This document shows positions 16,654 to 26,058 of a stretch of DNA of 56,039 nt, in pieces. The stretch covers positions 1-56,039 of the forward strand of contig JAZNWU010000025.1 in the NCBI GenBank assembly GCA_045593555.1, in the 5' to 3' direction. Position 1 is the first letter of the stretch; each line of letters starts with the position of its first letter. The position numbers and the translations under genes are program-made. The notes beneath the pieces were generated by a model. It searched no databases. It had not been told where the DNA came from and saw only the letters and a program-made list of their open reading frames with translations. Source of the stretch: Fimenecus sp045593555 (lineage in GTDB: Bacteria > Bacillota > Clostridia > Oscillospirales > Acutalibacteraceae).

Positions 16654-17751
16654 ATGGAAAATGTATACAATTTATTTATAAATAAGCTTTTTATGAAAGC
16701 CGATTTGGGAAGAATACCTATTGCAGGTACCTTTGAACTGACCCCCAGATGCACCCTGGATTGTAAAATGTGCTACATACATAAAGGCATTTGCAATAAG
16801 GAGGCACAAAGCCGGGAAAAGCCTACCGAGTGGTGGCTGAACCTTGCGGAAGAATGTAAAAAAAGAGGCACATTGAATTTGCTGTTAACGGGTGGTGAGC
16901 CACTCGTCAGGAGTGATTTTAAAGAGCTTTATCTTAAGCTTCGTGAAATGGGCTTTCTTATAAATATAAATACCAACGCCACATTAATTGACGATGAGTA
17001 TATAGAGTTTTTTAAAACTTATCCCCCACAGAAGATGAATATAACCCTCTATGGTTGTTCTGAAAAAACATATAATGACCTTTGTGGTGACGGAAATGCT
17101 TACGAAAAGGTTAAATATGCTGTTGAGGGTTTGAAAAAGAATGGTGTTAATGTTCGCTTTAATTACACTATAACACCTCTTAATAAAGATGATTTGAGTA
17201 AAGCAAGAGCTTATGCCCAGGCTTTAGGCATAGGAATGAAAGTTGTCAGCTATGTTTTCGCTCCGGTACGAGCAACCGGCGAAGCCTTCAGGCTGAGTGC
17301 GGAAGAGGCTGCAAGGCTTGATTTTGAAAACAAACTGCAAAGCCTTACTGAAGAAAGACTTGCTGAAATAGTCAAATCAGGAAAAAAAGGTGAGCAGAGG
17401 CAGAGAAATGAGTTCCTTACAGATGAATGTGAGGGTATATCCTGCAGAGCAGGGTTAAGTTCATTCTGGGTTACCTACGACGGTAAAATGACACCTTGTG
17501 GAATGATGACAGAGCCTTCTGTCGAAATTAAAGATTTCAATACTGCCTGGGAAAATATCAATCAGGCGCGTGAAGATATAAAATTGCCGGGAGAATGTAA
17601 AACTTGCGAATACCGAAAGCATTGTGATATTTGTGCAGCAGTTTCCTTTGCGGAAACAGGGAGCTTCTCCCAAGTGCCCGAATATGTGTGCGAAAAGGCG
17701 AAAGCATATTGCAAGGAAATACAGAGTTTTGTGGCAAAGCGAAATACATAA
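16654..17751 (+). CDS. Radical SAM/SPASM peptide-modifying enzyme
   Basis: 365 aa. Radical SAM proteins cleave S-adenosylmethionine at a 4Fe-4S cluster to start radical chemistry. The cluster motif is CTLDCKMC (Cys33, Cys37, Cys40), preceded by FELTPR; LLTGGEPL is the SAM-binding GGEP motif. The C-terminal third is a SPASM domain for auxiliary clusters: CEGISCRAG, TPCGMM, then CKTCEYRKHCDICAA and a final pair of Cys. SPASM enzymes of this size commonly modify peptides (sactipeptide, ranthipeptide, PQQ-type). The adjacent PqqD-like protein supports this. The start is ambiguous (TTG 16648 or ATG 16654) because no good ribosome site is visible. Confidence 0.9.
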   Translation: MENVYNLFINKLFMKADLGRIPIAGTFELTPRCTLDCKMCYIHKGICNKEAQSREKPTEWWLNLAEECKKRGTLNLLLTGGEPLVRSDFKELYLKLREMGFLININTNATLIDDEYIEFFKTYPPQKMNITLYGCSEKTYNDLCGDGNAYEKVKYAVEGLKKNGVNVRFNYTITPLNKDDLSKARAYAQALGIGMKVVSYVFAPVRATGEAFRLSAEEAARLDFENKLQSLTEERLAEIVKSGKKGEQRQRNEFLTDECEGISCRAGLSSFWVTYDGKMTPCGMMTEPSVEIKDFNTAWENINQAREDIKLPGECKTCEYRKHCDICAAVSFAETGSFSQVPEYVCEKAKAYCKEIQSFVAKRNT

Positions 17752-17825
17752 ACTAAGGAATTAAGCAAATTCGGATTTCGGGTTTGTATAATATTTCATT
17801 ATTGCAAAAAATGGAGGTAATGAAT

Positions 17826-20800
17826 ATGAAAAAGAAGAAAACGATGAAGAAAGTGTTGTCATTGTTACTTTCATTAGTAATGTTAGTGACATGCTTTTCT
17901 GTGGCAATCCCTATTGCAAAAGCACAGGGTGAAACAATCAATGGCATTACACAGACAAGAATAGTGCCGGACGGCACATATCAGTCTGTATACGCCAGCT
18001 ATGCAGCTGCATATCTGAACGGCTATAGTGAGCCTACAGAGCTTGTTATCCCCGGCTTAACTAAGGATGACAACTATGTAGTTCAGGGTATTACATACTA
18101 TCCTGAAAAGAATTGGGTGCTTATTACAGCTTATCACAACAGTGACTCACCTCAGCCAAGTATGGTGTATTGCATTGATGTTGCAACAGGTGACTTCGTT
18201 GCGATGTTCTCATTCCTTAATGTTGATGGTAACGCTAATACTGACCACGGTGGCGGTATTGCTATTTCTGAAAACAACATTTACTATTCTTGCGGTGATT
18301 TGGACAGAAGTATTGCTTATGCTCCGTTATCTGCAATTGAAGGCATTGAAAACGATATTACAAAATACAGAGAAGTTCAGCTTGTTGCAGAACAGACATT
18401 CTATGAAGTAGGTTCTGTAGCAGACGGTAGTAAAACAGCATATACAGCATACTGTTGTTATGACCAGGGTGTTCTTTGGACAGGTAACTTCTATGATGAT
18501 GGTGTTCTTCTTGGTCTTATTGCAGCTGATTATGATGTTAAGGCACATGCTGACTACCCATCAATGGTATGGGGCTATGAGCTTTCCGGTGCAACTCCTG
18601 AAGAAGAATGGGCAAACCTTACTTCAGGTAATTTGGGTTCACAGGGCAATCCAAGTTATGTTGTTGCACTTCCTTCCGATATTAGAGATGTTCAGTACGC
18701 TACTGTTGACGACGGTCGTCTTTACCTTAGTCGTTCTTATGGTACAGGTACAGAAACTTCTCAGAACGCAGGTATGTCAGCATACAGTCAGCTTTCAATT
18801 GCTGATATCGACCTTTCAGTTGGCGGTTCAGGAACAATTACCTTTACAATAGATGCAAACGGTAACACAAGAACAGTAACCGATGCTTATATAGTTCCTT
18901 CAATGCAGACATTTGACTTTATGCCTATGTCAGAAGGTCTTTGCGTTATTGATGACTATATTTATATGACATTTGAAAGTGCTACATATAAATATTACGA
19001 GGACGCAGGTGTTATGGGTAACTGCGATATGCCTGTTGACGTTGTTTGGAAGATTGACCAGTACGGTCTTTTAGGTCATGAGCGTCCTGATGCAAAAGCT
19101 GTTACTGCATATCAGAAGGTAAATGATGTTTCAGAAATCAGTTCAACAGAAGAATACATTGTTGTATATGAATCTGAAATGCAGGCAGAAGGTAACCAGA
19201 ACAATATTTTATATGCTCTTGATTCTTACGGCGGATATCAGGGAGATCGTCTTCCTAAAACAGATTCAGGTACTGTTGCAAACACAATGGACTCCATGGG
19301 TATGATAGGTCATGAAATTACCGACTATCATACATATATGAACACTAATGGCGACGAGTTCCTTATATTGGGTGATGCTGCTAAAGATGATGTTCCAAAC
19401 ATTCGTTGGAATCTTATCGGTGCAGGTACGGGAGCAATGCGTTTCCACAGCGTTGACTTATATAACGCAGAATATAGCTATTTGTATTTTGACCAGAGAC
19501 TTATGTATATGTCAACAGAGGCAAATACAAATCTCAATAACATTGTTCTTATGAACAAAGCTATTGACGGAAAAACTTATCCGGGTGAATTCTTTATTTG
19601 CAACACAGCTAACTCATCATATTTGTGGTGTAATGATGGTTCTGATGAATCCATTATGACAGCATACAATGATTATTATCAGATTGGTGATACAACACAT
19701 AAGTATTATCAACAGACAGAGGTAGCGGGTACATTCCATGCCGATGCTCTTAAATATGCTTCAGGCGATGCAACAGGTAACCAGGCATCTGCACTTCTTC
19801 CTCCATATAAATTAGGTACATTTAATATATACAAGCGTATAACTATTGACCCTAATGCAATGGGTGGTACAGGTCTTGAAACTGACCTTAAGGCAGAACT
19901 TCAGGCAGATGGTACTTATACAATCAATTTGGGTACTTACGCAACAAGTGAAGCTCACAAGTATCTTGGTGAATCAGGTTATCCGACAGACTTTATGTTT
20001 GTTCTTGATGCTTCAGGTTCAATGACAAACAACAGTGACTATGTAACATACTCAAATCAAGGTAATCTTGCAATCAGCCGTGGTATGGCTAACGACAGTA
20101 CAGGTTATTATGTTTATGTTGACTATGTTACAAAGGCAGATGGTACCGTTGTAGAGGTTAACGAATTTTGTAAACTTAATGGTCACTATAAGTTGGGTCT
20201 TCCTACGAAATATTGGGTTGGTGCCGAATCTCAGACCAATAGTGACTTAGAATATTTGCTCAGCACCGATGGTAAATTCTATTGGTCCGAAAGCCAAATC
20301 ACGAAAGTGAACGGAGCTGACACAACCATCACTCAATCACTTCCTGTTTACAGAAAGGTGACCACTACACGTCTTCAGGGTATGAAGGATACTGTTAACA
20401 GCTTCATATCTAAAATTGACGCTAATGCGCAAACATATAATATTGAGCATCGTGTTGGTATTACAACCTTTGGTTCCGATTCTAATGAATCTTACCTTAA
20501 TACAGGTATCTATTCAACATTAAGTGGTACAGCATTGAACACTTACGGTGCTGACCTTTCAGACCACTATGCAGCAGCTTTCTATCCATCAAACCACAGC
20601 AACCTTGCAACGATTGTAAATGGCATAGATACAACAACCGGTGACCCTGACACATTTGCTAACATTGGTATGGAAATGGCTGTTAACGCATTTGCTTTCC
20701 AGTCTCCGGCTTATGGCGGTTCAGGCGACAGATATTACAGCGACTTTACCGATTCAGAAGGTATTTTCCATGAAAAGAATGCCAACGCTGTTGTTATTTT

Positions 20801-23348
20801 CCTGACAGATGGTTGTCCGGGTTATGGTGGTACAGACACAGCAACCGCAACAACAGTTGCTAATGCAGCAATCCCTTCTGCTCAGGCAATTAAAGGAGCC
20901 GGTGGTGTTGTTTACTCAGTTCAGATCAGCAATGCAACAATGGATGGCTTTGATATGTCAGCTTATATGAATGGTGTATCTTCAAACTATCCTTCTGCAG
21001 CAAGTCTGACAGATTTAGGCACTCAGGCATCTTCAGATTATTATGTTATGGCTGCTACTGACGGTACGGTTGACGTTGATACTGTTCTTGATGGTGTAAT
21101 GCAGCACATTCAAGACAATTACATCGACATTGGTACTTCAATTACACTCGGTACTGATTCTATCGTTCGTCACGCTCTTGGTGAAAACTTTAAATTGACA
21201 GAAAGTTCTACAGTTTCTCTTTCTACATCTTCAATCAGCGAAGACGTTCTTGGTAACATATTGTTTGGTAGTGATACAGCAGTAAGTGGTGTAACTTCTA
21301 CTATTGACACAACAGGCAATACAGTTAAGGTTACAGGCTTTGACTATTCTTCAAACTACTACGTAAAGAATACTAAAGAAGGAAAGCGTCTCAACATTGT
21401 GATTGATAATGTTCTTCCTGTTGATACTGATGAGATTTCAATGGATATCAGCAACCAGACATATACTGCTATTTATGAAAATGAAACAAATATGTCCAAT
21501 AACAGAAAGTTCAAGGGATATCCGAATGCAGCATTTGAAATTCCTGAGTACACATACGTTCTCGATTACGATATGCCAATGCTTGATACAGATATTAACG
21601 GTACGGTCGTATCTGTTGACGGTGAACTTCAGAAACAGGATATAAATAATTATAATTTAACTCGCGAATCAAATAATGTTGCTCTTAAGCTTAAAGACAA
21701 CGGTCTGAATATGACTTATGAGCTTGTATCAGGTGGATATACTGAAGAAGATAATCGTACATATTGTCTTATCAAGCGTGATGACGGAACATACGACTGG
21801 TTCAGAATCAATATTGTTCCTGCTTCTAACGTTCTTTTCGAGGAAAAGAGATTTACTGCTACTTCAAACGGTTCTTTAACTAAATCAGACTGGACATTAG
21901 ACGGTACTGCTCCTGATACTACTCCTTATCAGACACTTTCAGGTGACAACGACCGTTACGGTTGGGATGCTGTTTACGCTGATAACGGTGCAGGTTATTC
22001 TAATGGTACTGCATATAAGGCAACTGTTGATTCATCCACAAAGCGTAGCAAAACAATGGCATTCAGCTACACAGGTACAGGCTTCGACCTTATGGCTGCT
22101 TGTGGTAAGAATACAGGTATTCAGCTTGTTACTGTCAAGTATGATACTTATGATGAAGAAGCTAAGGAAACTAAGACAATAGTTGAAAAGGTATTTATGG
22201 TTGATACTTATTATGTGGATACAGAAAACTATAATGGTGCACTCCTCAAGCAGGTTCCTATTGTAAACTATACAAATGAAGGCGGATATGGTTCTTATAC
22301 TGTTGAAGTTACAGCAGCTTACCTTTCAACTGCTAATGCTCTTTCAGGTACTCGTTCTTCAATCGCAGGTATGTTCAACAGTGACGGATATACTGTTGAA
22401 AGTCTCCTCAAGGCTATGAAGATTGATGTACCTGCAGACGAGGTTGAATATATCTGGTTTAATGATAATTCAATTCTTAACGGTGGCAGAGGTCCTGTTG
22501 CTACAGGTTCAGGTACTCGTGCAACAACAGGTACAGATGTAGCTTTGGATTGCTATATTGATGGTATCCGTGTTTATAATCCTCTTGGTGACGATACTTC
22601 ACTTTACATTAACTCTGAAAAGGGCGCTACATATCATAATGTTATTGGTGAGTTAGCAACTGTTGAAAATGATGATGTTATTACAAGTAATGGTGATTTG
22701 TTTGCTTATGTTGTAGGCACACCTAAGGGTGATGATGGTACTGATGTTGCACTTGCATTCGAAAACTACCAGTCAGTAGGTCCTCAGCACGAACTTTACT
22801 TGCAGAAGGCAACAGGTGGCGATGGTTCACATTCAGTTGCATTTAATGTTCAGCTTGCTAATGCAGATTCAAGAGTTATGATTAGCCTTCGTGCAGTTGA
22901 TGGTAAAACTACAGCAAAGGTTGCTTCAGGTGAAAATGCTATTACATTTGACATAAATACAGCAACAGAGCAGTATTTTGACATTACTCCTTATCTCGAT
23001 ATTGATACAACAACAGGTAAAGCTAATGTTATTATTACAAATACTGGCGATGGACTTCTCAGTGTCAATAATCTTAAGCTTACAGGTGCAGCAGCCGCTG
23101 TTCCTACAAGTGAAGACTTGGCTGTTATGGAAATGTCATATTCTATAGCTCCAATAACAGTTGAGCCTAACTCATATGATTACAATGCTGTGGGTACAGA
23201 TGATGTACAGCAGCCTGATGTTGATGAGCCTGCTGATGACCCTATTGATGATAGTATCGATGTTGAAGTTCCTGTTGTGGAAGGCATTTTAGCAAAAATC
23301 TTCGCATTCTTGAAAAAGCTTTTCGCACCTATTTTTAACATTTTTTAA
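17826..23348 (+). CDS. Giant secreted surface protein with von Willebrand factor A domain
   Basis: 1840 aa. Signal peptide about 1-33 (cut after AKA). Residues about 40-680 contain repeated strand units with Trp/Tyr/Asp patterns that could be a beta-propeller. A vWA domain follows: FVLDASGSM gives the metal site D728-x-S730-x-S732, and FLTDG holds Asp995. The vWA domain is enlarged by an insertion around residues 745-860. Next come strand-rich regions resembling surface adhesin modules. The last 25 residues are a hydrophobic/basic amphipathic segment (ILAKIFAFLKKLFAPIFNIF); there is no LPXTG motif. The start is ATG 17826 with GGAGG 8 nt upstream. It lies 74 nt after the radical SAM gene and 15 nt before the small peptide gene. 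It may be an adhesin or itself a client of the module. Confidence 0.82.
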   Translation: MKKKKTMKKVLSLLLSLVMLVTCFSVAIPIAKAQGETINGITQTRIVPDGTYQSVYASYAAAYLNGYSEPTELVIPGLTKDDNYVVQGITYYPEKNWVLITAYHNSDSPQPSMVYCIDVATGDFVAMFSFLNVDGNANTDHGGGIAISENNIYYSCGDLDRSIAYAPLSAIEGIENDITKYREVQLVAEQTFYEVGSVADGSKTAYTAYCCYDQGVLWTGNFYDDGVLLGLIAADYDVKAHADYPSMVWGYELSGATPEEEWANLTSGNLGSQGNPSYVVALPSDIRDVQYATVDDGRLYLSRSYGTGTETSQNAGMSAYSQLSIADIDLSVGGSGTITFTIDANGNTRTVTDAYIVPSMQTFDFMPMSEGLCVIDDYIYMTFESATYKYYEDAGVMGNCDMPVDVVWKIDQYGLLGHERPDAKAVTAYQKVNDVSEISSTEEYIVVYESEMQAEGNQNNILYALDSYGGYQGDRLPKTDSGTVANTMDSMGMIGHEITDYHTYMNTNGDEFLILGDAAKDDVPNIRWNLIGAGTGAMRFHSVDLYNAEYSYLYFDQRLMYMSTEANTNLNNIVLMNKAIDGKTYPGEFFICNTANSSYLWCNDGSDESIMTAYNDYYQIGDTTHKYYQQTEVAGTFHADALKYASGDATGNQASALLPPYKLGTFNIYKRITIDPNAMGGTGLETDLKAELQADGTYTINLGTYATSEAHKYLGESGYPTDFMFVLDASGSMTNNSDYVTYSNQGNLAISRGMANDSTGYYVYVDYVTKADGTVVEVNEFCKLNGHYKLGLPTKYWVGAESQTNSDLEYLLSTDGKFYWSESQITKVNGADTTITQSLPVYRKVTTTRLQGMKDTVNSFISKIDANAQTYNIEHRVGITTFGSDSNESYLNTGIYSTLSGTALNTYGADLSDHYAAAFYPSNHSNLATIVNGIDTTTGDPDTFANIGMEMAVNAFAFQSPAYGGSGDRYYSDFTDSEGIFHEKNANAVVIFLTDGCPGYGGTDTATATTVANAAIPSAQAIKGAGGVVYSVQISNATMDGFDMSAYMNGVSSNYPSAASLTDLGTQASSDYYVMAATDGTVDVDTVLDGVMQHIQDNYIDIGTSITLGTDSIVRHALGENFKLTESSTVSLSTSSISEDVLGNILFGSDTAVSGVTSTIDTTGNTVKVTGFDYSSNYYVKNTKEGKRLNIVIDNVLPVDTDEISMDISNQTYTAIYENETNMSNNRKFKGYPNAAFEIPEYTYVLDYDMPMLDTDINGTVVSVDGELQKQDINNYNLTRESNNVALKLKDNGLNMTYELVSGGYTEEDNRTYCLIKRDDGTYDWFRINIVPASNVLFEEKRFTATSNGSLTKSDWTLDGTAPDTTPYQTLSGDNDRYGWDAVYADNGAGYSNGTAYKATVDSSTKRSKTMAFSYTGTGFDLMAACGKNTGIQLVTVKYDTYDEEAKETKTIVEKVFMVDTYYVDTENYNGALLKQVPIVNYTNEGGYGSYTVEVTAAYLSTANALSGTRSSIAGMFNSDGYTVESLLKAMKIDVPADEVEYIWFNDNSILNGGRGPVATGSGTRATTGTDVALDCYIDGIRVYNPLGDDTSLYINSEKGATYHNVIGELATVENDDVITSNGDLFAYVVGTPKGDDGTDVALAFENYQSVGPQHELYLQKATGGDGSHSVAFNVQLANADSRVMISLRAVDGKTTAKVASGENAITFDINTATEQYFDITPYLDIDTTTGKANVIITNTGDGLLSVNNLKLTGAAAAVPTSEDLAVMEMSYSIAPITVEPNSYDYNAVGTDDVQQPDVDEPADDPIDDSIDVEVPVVEGILAKIFAFLKKLFAPIFNIF

Positions 23349-23363
23349 GGAGGTATTGGTGAT

Positions 23364-23594
23364 ATGAAAAATTATTTAAAACCTACACTCGTATTCGCCT
23401 CAGCTGCTGTGGGTAGCCCAAGCACTTGCCTTGTACAGGTTGACTTGGACCTTATTTCCGATATTCTCGGTGAAGGATACGATGCTGATAAAATCTTTGG
23501 TATGCAGGAAGCTTGTGAAACAAAAGTTCCAATTGATTATTACTGCAAATTCACTTCTGTTGAATTAGGCAGTGAGCAAGGATTCCTTTCATAA
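23364..23594 (+). CDS. 76-residue peptide, candidate modified-peptide precursor
   Basis: Small but well supported: AAGGAGGT lies 9 nt before the ATG, and a strong terminator follows the stop. The peptide starts MKNYLKPTLVFASAAVG, then has SPSTCLVQVDLDLISDILGEG (leader-like, with a hydrophobic LDLISDIL helix), and carries three Cys (22, 51, 61). It ends GSEQGFLS, so its last residue is Ser76. I recognise no family. Its position at the end of a PqqD / HprK-like / radical SAM module suggests a ribosomally made precursor; a C-terminal Ser would suit an HprK-type peptide kinase of the kind known from lasso peptides. It could instead be a small partner of the giant vWA protein. Confidence 0.6.
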   Translation: MKNYLKPTLVFASAAVGSPSTCLVQVDLDLISDILGEGYDADKIFGMQEACETKVPIDYYCKFTSVELGSEQGFLS

Positions 23595-23611
23595 AAAAAT
23601 TAAATTTTTAG

Positions 23612-23647
23612 AAACTTCGTGGTATTTTTTGCCACGAAGTTTTTTTG
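23612..23647 (+). terminator. Rho-independent terminator of the peptide module
   Basis: Perfect 11-bp stem AAACTTCGTGG / CCACGAAGTTT, 9-nt loop, followed by TTTTTG. It separates the PqqD/HprK/radical SAM module from the EPS operon. Confidence 0.92.
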
Positions 23648-23688
23648 TGCATTTAACATAAAAATATGCATTTAATCGGGGAATTCCC

Positions 23689-23717
23689 TTGCGTTCGAAT
23701 ATTATATGTGGTAAAAT
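23689..23717 (+). promoter_or_regulatory. Candidate promoter of the EPS operon
   Basis: TTGCGT (23689-23694), 17-nt spacer, TAAAAT (23712-23717), 52 nt before the first EPS gene. No other clear promoter or terminator was found down to 52147. Confidence 0.6.
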
Positions 23718-23768
23718 TAATATAACTATAAAATAAAATGTCGTATTGCGTAATTTGGGAGAGATTTT

Positions 23769-24584
23769 ATGCGAATAATGCGAAATTCTGTAGTAATACT
23801 TTTTATTGTTACTCTGATATCTTTTTGTGTTATTTTCCTCATTCAGAAGAAAAATGAGGATAATACCATACCTGAAATCACAATAGAAAATGAATTTATT
23901 GAAGTTAAGTGCAACGCTTCCGATGAGGAGCTCCTTAAAGGAGTCAGAGCTACGGATGAAAAGGATGGCGACTTGACAAATAAGGTTATTGTTGAATCTA
24001 TTTCAAGGTTTATTGAGCCTGGTGTTTGTGAGGTTAAATATGCAGTATGCGACAGCAATAACCACGTTGCTCACGCTACAAGAAAAGTTAGCTATACAGA
24101 CTATACAGCACCGAGATTTAAATTGACGGATAGCCTGTGCTTTTCTCTTTATGAAAATGTTAATATCGCTTCATGTATCGGTGCTGTAGATTGTATTGAA
24201 GGCGATATTTCCGGAAATGTTGTTATAACAAGTCCTGATTTCACCTCATCTGTAACTGGTGTGTTTACTTTGGAACTCACCGTTACTAATAAAAAAGGGG
24301 ATACATCAACACTTTCTCTTCCTTTGATTATGGAAGAAAGAAACCTTTCTGCTCCTAAAATTGAGCTTAAAGAATACTTGATATATGTTGATAAAAATCA
24401 GAATGTTGATTTTAGAGATTATATAGTTAGCGCAGAAAGTAAAAACGGCGACGAATTAACCTCTCAGGTCAGGATAGATGATAATGTGAATTTCCAAAAA
24501 AGCGGAACTTATATTGTCAATTATTTCGTTGCAGACAGGAACGGCGCAGAGGGACATTCTGTTCTGAATGTCATTGTAGAGTGA
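23769..24584 (+). CDS. Membrane-anchored protein with three Ig-like (DUF5011-type) domains
   Basis: 271 aa. N-terminal signal anchor (about 6-26), then three beta-sandwich repeats at about 34-110, 112-190 and 195-271. The first has the DUF5011 signature: ATDEKDGDLTNKV, later FIEPGVCEVKYAVCDSNNH; the second shows DCIEGDISGNV, the third SKNGDELTSQV ending GTYIVNYFVADRNG. Such domains occur in exposed surface or cell-wall-spanning proteins. As the first gene of the EPS operon it could scaffold or guide the polysaccharide machinery on the outer face; that is inference. GGGAGAG precedes the ATG. Next gene after 28 nt. Confidence 0.72.
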   Translation: MRIMRNSVVILFIVTLISFCVIFLIQKKNEDNTIPEITIENEFIEVKCNASDEELLKGVRATDEKDGDLTNKVIVESISRFIEPGVCEVKYAVCDSNNHVAHATRKVSYTDYTAPRFKLTDSLCFSLYENVNIASCIGAVDCIEGDISGNVVITSPDFTSSVTGVFTLELTVTNKKGDTSTLSLPLIMEERNLSAPKIELKEYLIYVDKNQNVDFRDYIVSAESKNGDELTSQVRIDDNVNFQKSGTYIVNYFVADRNGAEGHSVLNVIVE

Positions 24585-24612
24585 TAAAACTTATTACAGG
24601 AGAGTATTTTCT

Positions 24613-26022
24613 ATGAGAAAAGGCAAAATTTCAATTGAATATTATAGCGTACTCAGAGATTTGATAAGAAATATCTGGGTAGTTTTGTTATGCCTTCTTA
24701 TAGGAGTTATGGGTATATACATTGCTGAGTACAGCATTTACAAGCCGGAATACACCTCAACGGCAACAGTTGTTGTTAATGTAAAAGGTTCCTCATCAAA
24801 CACAATGTCTATGTATAGTGTTTCTTCTGAAATGGCAGAGGTTTTTTCAAATGTTTTTTCTGAGCCAACTATGGAAAAAGAGGCTGCTGAATACCTTGGT
24901 CTTGATAAGTTTGATGGTAAAATCACTGCAACTGTATTACCGGACACAAACTTTATAAATATAAGTGTTGTTTCTGACAGTCCTCAAAAATCCTATGAGC
25001 TTCTTAATGCTATTTTGCAGGTTTACCCTAATATTTCTGAAGAAGTTTTTGAAAATTCAGTAATTACTATTTTGAAGTATCCTTCAATGTCCTCTGTACC
25101 ATCAAGTGTCGGTTTACAGCATAGTAAAACTCAAACGTTGTTTATAATTGCTTTTATCAGCATCGGTATAATCGTTGTTTTTTCTGTGTTCAGAGATACG
25201 GTAAAAAGTGAGAAGGATTTCAAGAACAGGGTTAGCGGAAAACTTTGGGGATGTATTCCTCACGAAAACAAACGCAGAACAATAAAAGACCTGATTTCAA
25301 AGAAGAAAAAAGGCTTGCTTATTGAAGGAAATGCTTTTATAAGTACGAGGTACATCGAGTCCTTTAATAGAATTGTGGCAAAAATTGAACACCAAAAAAT
25401 GAGAGATGGTTCAAAGGTTTTTGTTGTTACAAGTTTTGCAGAAAACGAGGGTAAATCAACCATTGCTTCAAACCTGGCACTTTCTCTTGCTCGCAAGGGT
25501 AAAAAGGTTGCTTTAATGGATATGGATGGAAAAAAACCTGCCATATATAAGCTTTTTGGTTGCACATATGAAGAGAATTCCGAATTAGGCTTGTTTTTTA
25601 ATGGCGAAAACTCAAAGAAAAATTATAAATTAAGACGATACAAAAAAACCAATCTGTTTTTAGCGATAAACACCCGTCCATACGCTGACAGCTATAAGTG
25701 GATTGAAAGTGGTGCGACTAAAGATACTATTAAGGTTCTTAAAGATATGGTGGACTATGTTGTGATTGACACAGCACCTATTTCTGTTGACTCCTCTGTA
25801 AGTGAAATTATTAAAATGGCAGATAAGACTATTCTTGTAGTAAAAACAGATGTTGTTGAAACTACCACAATAAACGATGCCATTTTAACCATTACAGACG
25901 TCGGCGGTAATTTAGCAGGATGTATTTTGAACGATACTCATCCGGATATGCCTGTGGCATCATTTACAGGTGCTGGTGATACAATCAAATACTCCCGTAG
26001 TAGATGGCAGTTAAAAGGTTAA
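24613..26022 (+). CDS. Wzz/BY-kinase fusion without tyrosine tail
   Basis: 469 aa. A Wzz-type chain-length domain (membrane spans at about 21-43 and 174-193 around an extracytoplasmic loop) is fused to a cytosolic BY-kinase P-loop domain. Walker A is ENEGKST (277-283), Walker A' is VALMDMDGKKP and Walker B is YVVIDTAP. Such proteins control polymer length and export by cyclic tyrosine phosphorylation. Here the C-terminus (about 450-469) is basic and has only one Tyr (IKYSRSRW), so autophosphorylation at a tyrosine cluster is absent. The next gene is a second fusion with a very Tyr-rich tail, suggesting a mixed complex. Confidence 0.85.
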   Translation: MRKGKISIEYYSVLRDLIRNIWVVLLCLLIGVMGIYIAEYSIYKPEYTSTATVVVNVKGSSSNTMSMYSVSSEMAEVFSNVFSEPTMEKEAAEYLGLDKFDGKITATVLPDTNFINISVVSDSPQKSYELLNAILQVYPNISEEVFENSVITILKYPSMSSVPSSVGLQHSKTQTLFIIAFISIGIIVVFSVFRDTVKSEKDFKNRVSGKLWGCIPHENKRRTIKDLISKKKKGLLIEGNAFISTRYIESFNRIVAKIEHQKMRDGSKVFVVTSFAENEGKSTIASNLALSLARKGKKVALMDMDGKKPAIYKLFGCTYEENSELGLFFNGENSKKNYKLRRYKKTNLFLAINTRPYADSYKWIESGATKDTIKVLKDMVDYVVIDTAPISVDSSVSEIIKMADKTILVVKTDVVETTTINDAILTITDVGGNLAGCILNDTHPDMPVASFTGAGDTIKYSRSRWQLKG

Positions 26023-26058
26023 CTATTATTTCTAATCTGAAAAAGGAAGATTACAATA

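Noticed and set aside
15344..23594. Lasso-peptide or classical sactipeptide cluster
   Set aside because: No asparagine-synthetase-like cyclase, transglutaminase-like protease or C39 peptidase is encoded near; the small peptide lacks a recognisable lasso core. Only the kinase and PqqD elements are shared.
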